From the NCBI GenBank assembly GCA_014381545.1, contig JACNLL010000072.1:1-37132 (forward strand): a stretch of 37,132 bases of DNA, written 5' to 3'. This DNA is from Candidatus Desulfaltia bathyphila. Its GTDB lineage: Bacteria; Desulfobacterota; Desulfobacteria; Desulfobacterales; ETH-SRB1. The notes below the pieces were generated by a model. It ran no database searches and was not told where the DNA came from. It saw nothing but the letters and a program-made list of their open reading frames with translations. A program made the translations under genes and the position numbers. Below are positions 6,341-13,911 of this stretch, one piece after another; position 1 is the first letter of the stretch; the number at the start of each line of letters is the position of its first letter.

Positions 6341-8329
6341 CTAGAATTCCAGGCTGCATGATAACGTCACGTTAAATGGATCGGACGGGTAGTATGTACC
6401 GGAGGAACCTTGCAATTCCGCATATTTCTTGTCAAAGATATTGTTGGCAAACAGCGTGAATGTGACCTTTTCCATGGCATAGCGTGCTGAGGCATTGAAA
6501 ACCCAGAAATCATCCTCACGGGTTGTGTTTTCATTATCATGCCACCGTTCTCCTGTGTATTTCGCTGTTAGGCTGCCTCCAAGGCCCAGCTCCGGGAAAT
6601 ACTCTAACCCCGCCTTCGCGATCCATTCAGGGACTCTTTTTATGTCCTTTCCGCTAAAATTACCACTGCTGGTGTTGTAGTCGACATATTCTGCGTCCTG
6701 GTATGCACCGTTTACGTAAACCAGCAGGTCGGGCATCACATACCATTCCGCTGCAGCCTCGATTCCCTGCCTCCTTGTTTCTCCAGCATTTGTCTCTTCC
6801 AGGGTAATCGGATCTGTAATCACTTCATCTTCAGTGTCGATGCGGTATACTGACAATTGCAACAGCATTTCCGCTACGGGGAGGAACCTCACTCCCAGAT
6901 CGTAGGAGGTTATCTCGGATGGATCGAGCTGCGAATTCTCGAATTTTCGAAACCCCTTGGGCAGGACAAAACCGGTGCCAATGTTACCGTACAGATCAAG
7001 CCCCTCAAATGGCGTAACAAGGATTCCCCCCTTCGGGTTAAATACTTCCTCAGAGAAGGAGCTCTTTGTGCCTGTTAGGTTGTTTTTCAAGTCGCCAGCA
7101 TAGATCTCGTAACGGCCACCCAGAGTCAGTTTCATGAACGAAGCCGGCCAAAAATCCTCTTGGAAGTAGAACGCGGTATTCTGAAAATCGAAATCGCCGG
7201 ACAGCTTGTCGCTATCCCTTACTCTATTATCCGGGCTTTGGATATTCCATTTGCGTGCCTGAGAGTCACAATACTCGTAGTCCAGTCCCAACACCAGACC
7301 GTTCTTGAAACCTGCAAGGTCACTTGAGAGGTTATACATTGCGCGTGAGCCGAAGGTATTACGTTCGTCGTGCCTCTCTTCGTTCGCGCTGCCTACCCAC
7401 CTTGTGAAGTCACTGTCGTAAACATAACCAAGCAGGCTGATCTCTGAGGTTTGATTCAATTTGCGCCTATAGTCGAGACTAACCATGTTCTTCTCTTTGT
7501 CTCCTCCGCCGTCCGTTGTGGCTTTTGTCAAGTTGCCGGCGTCCCAGTCCGCCTGTGACAGAGGACCTGGCGCATCCCAAGTAGTCTTGTAAGAGTGCAG
7601 CGTAAGCCTGACGCTCGAGTCTCCATCGAGTTTGTAGCCGAACCGGGAAAAGATATTTCCACTGTTAAACTCACTGTGGTCTCTGTAGCCATCTCCTTGT
7701 TCAAAGCTTATCGCGTTATAGGTGAAGAAGCGGTCGTATTCACGGGCTATCTCGGCAACCCCCCTCTGATAATTCCATGAGCCGGTTGAAAGCTTAACTT
7801 TGTTGAAGTCACCCCTATCCTTCGTGATGTAGTGCAAGACTCCTGCTTGGGCGTAGCCTCCGTAGAGCGGGGAAGAAAGCCCTTTGATCACTTCAAGCCT
7901 TTCAATAGATTCTGGGAGTATGGTGTTGTAATCAGGATAACCATCACCATCCACATGGTTAATCTCATTGTAGGGGATGCCATCCAAATATGAGGCAGCA
8001 CCTACTCCATGACCAAGCCTGAACCCTCTGAAGGAATAGGCCGCGGCGACGCCCTGCTGATTGTAATCTTCCGCCGTTACCCCCGGAATTCTTCTAATAA
8101 GATCCAGGGTCCGTTTGACATCCATCTTCTCAATTTCGTCAGCAGATATCGAGTGAATGGTTGCCGGCTGTTCGTGCAGCTTTTCTTTGAAACCTTTAAC
8201 TAACCGATCTGCCCGAACCGTCACCTCCCCGAGGTGGACGGGTTCGTTCTCCTCTTCTTCAGCAAGAGCAAGGCCGGGAATGGTAAAAATTAGTCCAAGT
8301 AAACAGATTAACAACAAAAATCTTTTCAT
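6341..8329 (-). CDS. TonB-dependent outer-membrane receptor
   Basis: A 662-residue protein from the ATG at 8329 (GGAAG 7 bases upstream; longer starts at 8398 fall in the leader hairpin region). Signal peptide MKRFLLLICLLGLIF to ALA, a TonB-box-like segment VHLGEVTVRADR, a plug domain (HSISADEIEKMDV, RRIPGVTAEDY, SFRGFRLGHG, YEQ-type YGGYAQAG) and a 22-strand-type barrel ending PFNVTLSCSLEF. Such receptors import ferric or other metal chelates, cobalamin or nickel complexes using the Ton motor encoded just upstream. Substrate is unknown; DUF4198/NikL neighbours favour nickel or cobalt. The leader contains two terminator-like hairpins, which implies control at the level of transcript elongation. 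Confidence 0.9.
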   Translation of the reverse strand: MKRFLLLICLLGLIFTIPGLALAEEEENEPVHLGEVTVRADRLVKGFKEKLHEQPATIHSISADEIEKMDVKRTLDLIRRIPGVTAEDYNQQGVAAAYSFRGFRLGHGVGAASYLDGIPYNEINHVDGDGYPDYNTILPESIERLEVIKGLSSPLYGGYAQAGVLHYITKDRGDFNKVKLSTGSWNYQRGVAEIAREYDRFFTYNAISFEQGDGYRDHSEFNSGNIFSRFGYKLDGDSSVRLTLHSYKTTWDAPGPLSQADWDAGNLTKATTDGGGDKEKNMVSLDYRRKLNQTSEISLLGYVYDSDFTRWVGSANEERHDERNTFGSRAMYNLSSDLAGFKNGLVLGLDYEYCDSQARKWNIQSPDNRVRDSDKLSGDFDFQNTAFYFQEDFWPASFMKLTLGGRYEIYAGDLKNNLTGTKSSFSEEVFNPKGGILVTPFEGLDLYGNIGTGFVLPKGFRKFENSQLDPSEITSYDLGVRFLPVAEMLLQLSVYRIDTEDEVITDPITLEETNAGETRRQGIEAAAEWYVMPDLLVYVNGAYQDAEYVDYNTSSGNFSGKDIKRVPEWIAKAGLEYFPELGLGGSLTAKYTGERWHDNENTTREDDFWVFNASARYAMEKVTFTLFANNIFDKKYAELQGSSGTYYPSDPFNVTLSCSLEF

Positions 8330-8352
8330 AATTATCTTCCTTTCTTCAAAAT

Positions 8353-8395
8353 AAAAAAAGCCACCAAGGTTCCTGTCTTCTGGCCTTCGTGGCTT
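8353..8395 (-). terminator. Leader terminator-like hairpin 1 before the TonB receptor
   Basis: In the mRNA sense the stem is AAGCCACGAAGG/CCTTGGTGGCTT (8395-8384 with 8369-8358, one mismatch), loop of 14, followed by a U7 run and AUUUU. It lies about 24 bases upstream of the receptor start codon, so it can only end transcription inside the leader. It shares GCCANGAAGGC with hairpin 2 (8403-8462) and with the hairpin at 11951-11997. Confidence 0.75.
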
Positions 8396-8402
8396 CAAAA
8401 TT

Positions 8403-8462
8403 AAAAAAGGCCATACGACATTAAAAAGGAATCATTCCTCTTAAGCCTTCATGGCCTTTTTT
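8403..8462 (-). terminator. Leader terminator-like hairpin 2 before the TonB receptor
   Basis: In the mRNA sense AAAAAAGGCCAT pairs with ATGGCCTTTTTT (8462-8451 with 8414-8403); an inner hairpin AGGAA-TGA-TTCCT sits in the loop. The U run is inside the stem, so it resembles a terminator. It may end the upstream tonB transcript, act as an attenuator for the receptor, or both. The rest of the 351-base gap (8330-8680) is AT-rich without a supported gene. Confidence 0.7.
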
Positions 8463-8680
8463 GTATTATCCTATTTTTTCTACGCGCAGATGTTTAGCCT
8501 TCTTGACTAAACTTAAAATAAAATCTGTAGTGCGTGTACCACAAAAAAACTCTGATGTAAACCTTTTTCAAAAACCAATTTGTACAATTTATCCTGGATA
8601 TTCTTTGCTGTTTCAAATTCTTTGTTTGCTTTTCATTTTTGTTTTGGACAGTTTTAACCGAATGCCTGTTTTGGAAATTA

Positions 8681-9325
8681 TCATGTAAGCTCAAACATGA
8701 TGGTTATTTCTAATGGGATTGACCTTTTGAATAGATTCTTAGGTGGTCTTGGAAATGGTGACGCCTCTTTTACCGCGTTAAGAGCCGCTTGGTCCAGAGC
8801 TCTGTATCGCGTACTCTTGGCAATCTTAAGCGAGGAGATATGGCCGTCAAGTTCAATCACAAAACGGACCGTCACTCGACCTTCAATCTGTCTTGTCTTG
8901 GCCGCACTAGGATAGCTTTTGTGACTTTCTATCCTGAGCCGCACTATCTCGAAATAGTCATTGGAAGTTACGCAATCGCTCATATCTCCCGGATTATCCG
9001 GAATGATAGGCATGCTTACACTTTCCATAAGAGAGTCCGGCAAATTCTTCTCCACAGTATCCATCTTCATCGCTTTAAAACGCGGAATGATCCTCTTGCG
9101 TATATTCAGCTGTTTGATATCTTTTGGCTGTTTCGGCGTTTTAGGCCGGAATCGGGGCCTGGGGATATTTCTTGAAGGAGGTTTTGAAAAATCCCTCAGT
9201 GTTAATTCAATATATGTCAATACTTCCGACTGGTACACACCTGCAATATGCATGAATATTATCAGGTGAATACAGAGGGAAATACCGACCAGACTGCAAA
9301 GCAGCCAGTTGGGTTTTGTTTTCAA
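8681..9325 (-). CDS. tonB: TonB energy-transducing protein
   Basis: A 214-residue protein: N-terminal membrane anchor (LLCSLVGISLCIHLIIFMHIAG, about 8-29), a Pro/Lys/Arg-rich spacer (KPPSRNIPRPRFRPKTPKQP, about 47-70) and the C-terminal TonB domain (SYPSAAKTRQIEGRVTVRF, DGHISSLKIAKSTRYRALD, AALNAVKEASPFPRPP). It spans the periplasm and pulls open the plug of TonB-dependent receptors using the ExbB/ExbD motor. The start is a TTG that overlaps the exbD stop (TTGA) with AAGGA just upstream, a sign of translational coupling. The receptor it presumably serves is the next gene. Confidence 0.9.
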   Translation of the reverse strand: MKTKPNWLLCSLVGISLCIHLIIFMHIAGVYQSEVLTYIELTLRDFSKPPSRNIPRPRFRPKTPKQPKDIKQLNIRKRIIPRFKAMKMDTVEKNLPDSLMESVSMPIIPDNPGDMSDCVTSNDYFEIVRLRIESHKSYPSAAKTRQIEGRVTVRFVIELDGHISSLKIAKSTRYRALDQAALNAVKEASPFPRPPKNLFKRSIPLEITIMFELT

Positions 9326-9729
9326 AATTCCTTTTCCGTGGCCAAACAGAGTCTCCCGGCACCGGCTGCCTTGGCCACATCCATGACCTTAACCGCCTTA
9401 TTGAGAATCACGGACCGATCAGCCTTGATTACCACCAGTTTATCTTTCCGCCCGCCGATCATTTCCTTGAGCCTTTCAAAGAGATTGCCGAGAGGAACTT
9501 CCCGATTTTCTAAAAACGCCCTTCCCTCTCGATTTACGTAAATCGTAATCTCCTGCTCTGTCTGGGGCGCGGAGGTCTTGGCCTGGGGCAGCTTGATCTT
9601 GATACCTTCGTCCACCATAAAGTTGGTGGTCAACAGAAAATAAATCAGAAGCAAAAAAATGATATCAATCAGCGATATGAGAGGCATCTGTATCTGATAA
9701 CGGGACTTTTTTTCGCGGTGAACCAACAT
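9322..9729 (-). CDS. exbD: ExbD/TolR-family motor protein
   Basis: A 135-residue ExbD/TolR protein with one N-terminal transmembrane helix (MPLISLIDIIFLLLIYFLLT, about 15-34) carrying the essential proton-path Asp at residue 22, and a periplasmic beta domain (ITIYVNREGRAFL, LVVIKADRSV, VMDVAKAAGA). With ExbB it forms the proton-driven motor for TonB. The ATG has AAGGAAG 6 bases upstream. Gene order exbB-exbD-tonB with short gaps or overlaps shows a single operon. Lower similarity to TolR is possible, but tonB next door supports ExbD. Confidence 0.9.
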   Translation of the reverse strand: MLVHREKKSRYQIQMPLISLIDIIFLLLIYFLLTTNFMVDEGIKIKLPQAKTSAPQTEQEITIYVNREGRAFLENREVPLGNLFERLKEMIGGRKDKLVVIKADRSVILNKAVKVMDVAKAAGAGRLCLATEKEF

Positions 9730-9759
9730 AATATCTTCCTTATAGAGAAATATACCTTT

Positions 9760-10383
9760 TCATTTATCACCCCCCACCCTTACCCCTGTAATGGCCTTGA
9801 TAAAGGTCACAGATCCATCCTGAAGACGGGCTTCATATTTGTCCACCCGGGAGACCAGATAGCTATGGGCTACCATGGCGGGAAGCGCCACGGACAGACC
9901 CAGGGCAGTGGTCAACATGGCCTCCCAGATTCCACCGGCAAGAACTGCGGCATTGACTTTGCCGCCCATCTGCTGGATTACCATAAAAGCCTTGATCATA
10001 CCGATCACCGTCCCCAAAAGGCCGAGCAAAGGGGCTATGTTTGCGACGGTAGCAAGGACTTGGAGGTACCTGGAAAGACCTCGCACCTCTCCATCAGTGG
10101 CATGGACGATAACCGTCTCCAGGGTTTCCCGGTCTTGATCTTTGACCTCCATTGCGTGTGCCAGAATACGTCCCATGGGAGAATTGCTCGAACCGGCAAG
10201 GTCATAGGCCTGATGGTCTTCACCCATTTTCAAGTGATGAGCGATTTTTTCCGCCAAACCGGATCCCCGGCTACGCATACGTGCAAAACGGATCACACGT
10301 TCCAGAAAAATGGCCAGGGCCAGAACAGAACAAAAAAGGATGGGCGTCACAAGAACACCACCTTTTGCAAGAAAATCAATCAT
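9760..10383 (-). CDS. exbB: ExbB/TolQ-family motor protein
   Basis: A 207-residue three-helix membrane protein of the MotA/TolQ/ExbB family: first helix about 8-30 (GGVLVTPILFCSVLALAIFLERV), then a cytoplasmic loop, then two helices containing the family block APLLGLLGTVIGMIKAF (about 117-133) and MLTTALGLSVALPAMVAHS. It builds the pentameric scaffold around ExbD. GGGAGG lies 7 bases before the ATG, and the gene follows the repeat-protein stop by 11 bases, so all are on one transcript. The Ton module is complete here: motor, TonB and receptor. Confidence 0.92.
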   Translation of the reverse strand: MIDFLAKGGVLVTPILFCSVLALAIFLERVIRFARMRSRGSGLAEKIAHHLKMGEDHQAYDLAGSSNSPMGRILAHAMEVKDQDRETLETVIVHATDGEVRGLSRYLQVLATVANIAPLLGLLGTVIGMIKAFMVIQQMGGKVNAAVLAGGIWEAMLTTALGLSVALPAMVAHSYLVSRVDKYEARLQDGSVTFIKAITGVRVGGDK

Positions 10384-10394
10384 ATTATCCTCCC

Positions 10395-11927
10395 TTATTT
10401 TGACCTATCTTCAACGTCCGGTTTTCCATCAAAATCCAGATCTCGCTTACGCTTGATCAATGCCTCGGCATCGTCATATTCTTCCCATATATCCGGCTTC
10501 CCGTCGCCGTTTGTGTCTTCTTCAATGGCTGTTACACTATTTTTCCGATAAAAATACCAGGTATCTACCCGGCCATCTGCGTTATTGTCCTCTTCTGCTC
10601 TTACCGCCTCTTTGGAATCGTTATAAAACCAGGTAATATTAAGACGCCCGGAATTTGCGCCGTCCTCTTGGCTTTTTGTCAGCCTGCCGTTCTTATTGTA
10701 ATGTTCTCTCAGGTCAAGTCGGCTGTCGCTGTTTTCATCCACCTCTTTAAGCCTTAAGACCCCATCTTTGTAAAAAAAACAGGCATCCACATTGCCATCA
10801 TTATCTCCATCCACTTCCATAACCATGGTCCATTTCGGCCGGTCAAACCACTGGGTCGTTTCAAACCGCCCGTCATGATCATTATCCTTGATGAGTTTTA
10901 CTTTTTCACAGTTTTTGTAAAAAATTTTCAGGTCAACCTTCCCATTCCCCCCTTCGTCTTTCTCCATTCTGAAAAGGTGACCGTTTTTGTAAAATTGCCA
11001 GGCATCCATATTACCATTCAAGTCGGTATCACTTTCCACCCGTTCCTTTTCTTCTTTTTGGTTGAAAAATATTTTAACATCCGGTTTTCCGTCTTTATTT
11101 TCATCCTGGGTCTGAAGTGACATCTTCCCCTCTTTGAAAAATGAAATGGTTTCCATAAATCCGTCACAATCCGCATCATATTCGACCTTGACAGGCTCCC
11201 CTTTTCTGTAAATTCTGATTCTGTCAATACGTCCGGTGTATCTTGTATCCTCTTCGATCTTTTCGGGATAGCCCTCTGTATCAAAATAACAGAAAAAGTC
11301 TTTTTTGCCATCGAAATTGGTATCTTTTTCCTGGAAAAACGGTTTTCCATTTTTGTAACGGGTCATAATATCATATGTGCCGTCCCTGTTGGAATCTTTT
11401 GCCTGCTCAAACGGCTCGCTGTCTTTGAAACGGGTTACAACCTCAAACCGCCCGTCATGGTCCTGGTCCTTTTTCTGTGTTGCGACCTTTCCCTTTTGAT
11501 AAGTGCGAAAGGTGTCCATTTTGCCATCCCCGTCAAAGTCATGACGGCTTTCCTCAGGAAGGCCTTCTGTATTATAAAAGATGACTCCTTCTACCACTCC
11601 ATCCCCGTCATCATCCACCTTCCTCTCAACAGGTTTATCGTCCTTGTAGGTTTGCCAGATGTTTACCTTTCCGTCTTCATCCGTATCTCTGGTGCAAGAA
11701 GACAGCCGACCTTTCTGAAAACGGTAAATGGTGTCGAACCGGCCATCTCCATTACTGTCCACCTCCAGTTTGGAAATTTTTCCTGCTCGATCAAAATAGG
11801 CGATTCGGTCTATCTTTCCATCCTCATTGGTATCCCATGTCACGACTCTTTCCTCTGCGTTCACGGATTCAGGCCATAATGAAAAGACCGCTGTCAGTAT
11901 GAGAAGAAACCAGATAAAGTAGTTCAT
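10395..11927 (-). CDS. Secreted protein of ~20 calcium-type D-x-[DN]-x-D-G repeats
   Basis: A 510-residue protein from the ATG at 11927 (a GTG at 11945 is an alternative; neither has a clear ribosome site). A signal peptide (MNYFIWFLLILTAVFSLW to NAEE) is followed by about 20 head-to-tail repeats of roughly 24 residues with consensus D-x-[ND]-x-D-G-[KR]-x-D-x4-[YF]-x2-G-x6-[KE], e.g. DTNGDGKPDIWEEY and DFDGDGKMDTFRTYQKG. The loop looks like the Ca-binding loop of EF-hand, dockerin or thrombospondin type-3 repeats, while the Y-x2-G half recalls MORN/YwqK beta-hairpin repeats. Some copies (e.g. TRYTGRID, GANSGRLN) have lost acidic ligands. No anchor is seen, so it is periplasmic or exported. 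It heads the exbB-exbD-tonB operon, so a role in binding or delivering a divalent or trivalent metal to the Ton system is attractive but unproven. Confidence 0.8.
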   Translation of the reverse strand: MNYFIWFLLILTAVFSLWPESVNAEERVVTWDTNEDGKIDRIAYFDRAGKISKLEVDSNGDGRFDTIYRFQKGRLSSCTRDTDEDGKVNIWQTYKDDKPVERKVDDDGDGVVEGVIFYNTEGLPEESRHDFDGDGKMDTFRTYQKGKVATQKKDQDHDGRFEVVTRFKDSEPFEQAKDSNRDGTYDIMTRYKNGKPFFQEKDTNFDGKKDFFCYFDTEGYPEKIEEDTRYTGRIDRIRIYRKGEPVKVEYDADCDGFMETISFFKEGKMSLQTQDENKDGKPDVKIFFNQKEEKERVESDTDLNGNMDAWQFYKNGHLFRMEKDEGGNGKVDLKIFYKNCEKVKLIKDNDHDGRFETTQWFDRPKWTMVMEVDGDNDGNVDACFFYKDGVLRLKEVDENSDSRLDLREHYNKNGRLTKSQEDGANSGRLNITWFYNDSKEAVRAEEDNNADGRVDTWYFYRKNSVTAIEEDTNGDGKPDIWEEYDDAEALIKRKRDLDFDGKPDVEDRSK

Positions 11928-11950
11928 AGTAAATCTTTTGTGCACAAAAA

Positions 11951-11997
11951 ATAAAAAAAGCCGGGAAGACTACTGCCTATTAGCCTTCCTGGCTTTT
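11951..11997 (-). terminator. Leader terminator-like hairpin before the repeat-protein gene
   Basis: In the mRNA sense AAAAGCCAGGAAG pairs with CTTCCCGGCTTTT (11997-11985 with 11969-11957, one mismatch), loop of about 16, followed by a U7 run, A and U6. It lies about 25 bases upstream of the start codon, between a possible promoter (12064-12092) and the gene. Its 5' half shares GCCANGAAGGC with the hairpins in the TonB-receptor leader. Confidence 0.7.
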
Positions 11998-12062
11998 AAT
12001 TTTTAGTATGAATTAGTTATTATAAAAAGTTAGACTGTATCTTCTTGATACAATTATTAAAA

Positions 12063-12092
12063 TATTAAGGCGAAAACTAAAAATTTTGTCAA
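12063..12092 (-). promoter_or_regulatory. Possible sigma-70 promoter for the Ton operon
   Basis: On the minus strand TTGACA (12092-12087) is followed after 17-19 bases by CTTAATAT-type sequence (about 12069-12062). The -35 is perfect, the -10 is weak or slightly mis-spaced. The transcript would start about 60 bases before the terminator-like hairpin. Confidence 0.35.
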
Positions 12093-12135
12093 CCTTTTTC
12101 TGCTTATTTTCTGCCTTATGGGATATAATATTTAG

Positions 12136-12435
12136 TAACCGTTCACGGTTGTCGGTTCACAGTTCACAGTTTTTTCAATGAACTATACTTTGCATGGTTA
12201 TAAACTGCGTTTTTTATTAAGCTGGTTGTTCGTTACTGGTTACTGGTTACTGTACTTGACACGGTTATAATTTGCGTTTCCGTCATTCCGAATCCGCCAG
12301 AGCCCTTTGGCGGATGAAGGAATCTTAAGATTTCTCCCTTCAGTCGAAATGACAAATAAGCTCAATTTGAGGCAGTGCATAGCATATGCAACGACTGAAG
12401 CATTTTAACCGTTAACTGTTAACCGTGAACGGTTA
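12136..12435. repeat. Repeat-rich segment bounded by 15-bp inverted repeats
   Basis: The perfect pair TAACCGTTCACGGTT (12136-12150) and AACCGTGAACGGTTA (12421-12435) bounds about 300 bases of non-coding sequence. Inside are short direct repeats (GGTTCACAGTTCACAG; GTTACTGGTTACTGG at about 12231-12250) and a hairpin ATCCGCCAGAGCCCTTTGGC from about 12291. No ORF is supported. The 610-base gap between the two minus-strand genes is otherwise empty apart from the promoter and hairpin noted. Confidence 0.6.
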
Positions 12436-12536
12436 TAATGTTTGGAGGGATGTATTGTGGTTGCGCAATAGTTTAGTGCATTCCGCTAACACCGGCCCAA
12501 AGAAAATATTTTTTGAGGGATTTACCGAGCTCTTAA

Positions 12537-13448
12537 TCAAATAATGGCGGTCAAAAATAGCAATCCAAGGCATGTGATTACCAGTCCGGCGATTGTTTCA
12601 ATCAAATACTCAAGTGTAATTACCAGGCTGCTATTTTTGGCGACCATTCCAAGCGAGGCGGTTTTGCCTAATATGCCCATTACCACTACGCATGTGATGG
12701 TAAAGGCCATGCCGAGGGAAAGGGTAACCCCAAGCATGATGCCCAATCCGACCAGATTCATAGATAGAGCAAACAGCATAACCATTACTACCCCAGGGCA
12801 TGGGATCATACCGACCACCAATGCCGATAACAAAGGACTATTGAGATGCCGTTTATTGCTCTTATCGAAAGATGGGCGGCTGTTTTTTGCGCTTTTTATC
12901 CATCTGTAAATGCTTTTGATCAGAATACCCAAACCCAGGCAGGCAATCAGGCTGAAGCTGATGATTTGGGTGATGCGGGTCACATCTTCCAATGTTCCTG
13001 TGATACTCTTCTCCAAAATAATGCGGATAATCAGCACAAACAGGATTCCCGATAAGCCATGAAACAAGGCAATAAAATTGCCAAAAAGTATCCCCCGCAA
13101 TAATCTTGGACGCTGAGCTAAAATGTACGATATAGCAAATACTTTGCCATGCCCTGGACCGGCTGCATGGATTGCCCCATAGGCAAAGGCAATCACCAAT
13201 AGAAAGGCTAAAGGTTTCAGGCTGTTGGTCGCTTTAGCCTCGCGCATCAGATCCGCCATTTTCTGGTTGAGCCGGTGCTGCCACAAAGCGATCATGGACA
13301 GAAACGGATTCTTGGCAGCAGGATGCGTTGTCATACGATGGGCTTCTGATTTATGTTTGGCGGTAAACGGGTTCTGTGCAAAGACCAGCTGCGGCATAAC
13401 TGTTAGGTAAACAGTCAAAAGGCAAAGTAATAAAAATGTGGCTCTCAT
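12537..13448 (-). CDS. RcnA/NicO-family nickel-cobalt permease
   Basis: A 303-residue polytopic membrane protein with a signal-like first segment (MRATFLLLCLLTVYLTV) and about six further hydrophobic helices. The NicO/RcnA family block HAAGPGHGK is at residues 94-102 and the second block VGMIPCPGVVMVM lies near 210. Unlike many RcnA proteins there is no long His-rich loop; the central loop is Lys/Arg/Ser-rich. Members export Ni/Co (RcnA) or take part in uptake; direction cannot be told from sequence. The neighbouring broken DUF1007 gene is the usual partner of this permease type, and the preceding small ORF is translationally coupled to it. A REP element lies directly upstream of the start, leaving only a weak AGG ribosome site. 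Confidence 0.8.
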   Translation of the reverse strand: MRATFLLLCLLTVYLTVMPQLVFAQNPFTAKHKSEAHRMTTHPAAKNPFLSMIALWQHRLNQKMADLMREAKATNSLKPLAFLLVIAFAYGAIHAAGPGHGKVFAISYILAQRPRLLRGILFGNFIALFHGLSGILFVLIIRIILEKSITGTLEDVTRITQIISFSLIACLGLGILIKSIYRWIKSAKNSRPSFDKSNKRHLNSPLLSALVVGMIPCPGVVMVMLFALSMNLVGLGIMLGVTLSLGMAFTITCVVVMGILGKTASLGMVAKNSSLVITLEYLIETIAGLVITCLGLLFLTAII

Positions 13449-13456
13449 TACTTTAA

Positions 13457-13573
13457 CCTGAACCGCAAAAGCGAGCGCATTCCCCGCTGCTTGCGGCGGG
13501 GTTAGCGAGCGAATCCAAAAATAGCAAACTTCCTTACGGTCGAAGATTCCCCGCTGCTTGCGGCGGGGAGCTT
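13457..13573 (+). repeat. REP-like element family R, copy B
   Basis: Full-length copy with both hairpins: CCCCGCTGCTTGCGGCGGGG (about 13482-13501) and a second CCCCGCTGCTTGCGGCGGGG (about 13549-13568), joined by TTAGCGAGCGAATCC and AACTTCCTTACGGTCGAAG. It sits between the permease start and the 3' end of the DUF1007 remnant, whose reading frame now runs into it. Confidence 0.8.
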
Positions 13574-13911
13574 CAATTTCAGAAATAGCGCCCAGGGATT
13601 GAGCATACCAAAATAAATCGAGGTGGATTTGTCTTCTTTGATGGAGCTTTCAATCACAAATCGATCTCCATTCTCAACAAGTGCGGGCCGGTTTTGGGCA
13701 AAGAAAATGGCGGTATAATAGGAGCGATCATGCTGCTGAACATCTCATCGAAATTCCACTCGACCCAAAATCCTGACAGACCTTTATTGTCAAACACGAT
13801 ATTCAATCGCTGGACAATAAATACATGCGGATGGGCAATTACATTAGAGCCGATACACAAGACATTTAAAAAAAGAATCAGACATAATACCTGCTTTCCA
13901 AGCCGAATCAT
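13564..13911 (-). pseudogene. Broken DUF1007 gene (partner of the NicO permease)
   Basis: From the ATG at 13911 the frame encodes a signal peptide and a typical DUF1007 start (AHPHVFIVQRLNIVFDNKG, then FWVEWNFDEMFSSMI), but stops after 85 residues, while the family is about 200. A second fragment in another frame reads ENGDRFVIESSIKEDKS and IYFGMLNPWALFLKL, which resembles the DUF1007 C-terminus. So an internal deletion of roughly half the gene plus a frameshift has occurred, and a REP element occupies the 3' end. DUF1007 proteins are periplasmic and are usually encoded beside NicO/RcnA permeases, as here. Confidence 0.65.

Noticed and set aside
8330-8470. Cobalamin riboswitch before the TonB receptor
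   Set aside because: I see no B12 box (GCCACTG) or the usual multi-stem core; only terminator-like hairpins.
8461-8694. Small ORFs on both strands between tonB and the receptor
   Set aside because: AT-rich, no ribosome site, no recognisable domain; the region is better explained as leader and spacer.
9718-10551. 277-aa plus-strand ORF
   Set aside because: It lies antisense to exbB and its composition (His, Gly, Thr-rich, no domain) is that of a shadow frame; exbB is certain.
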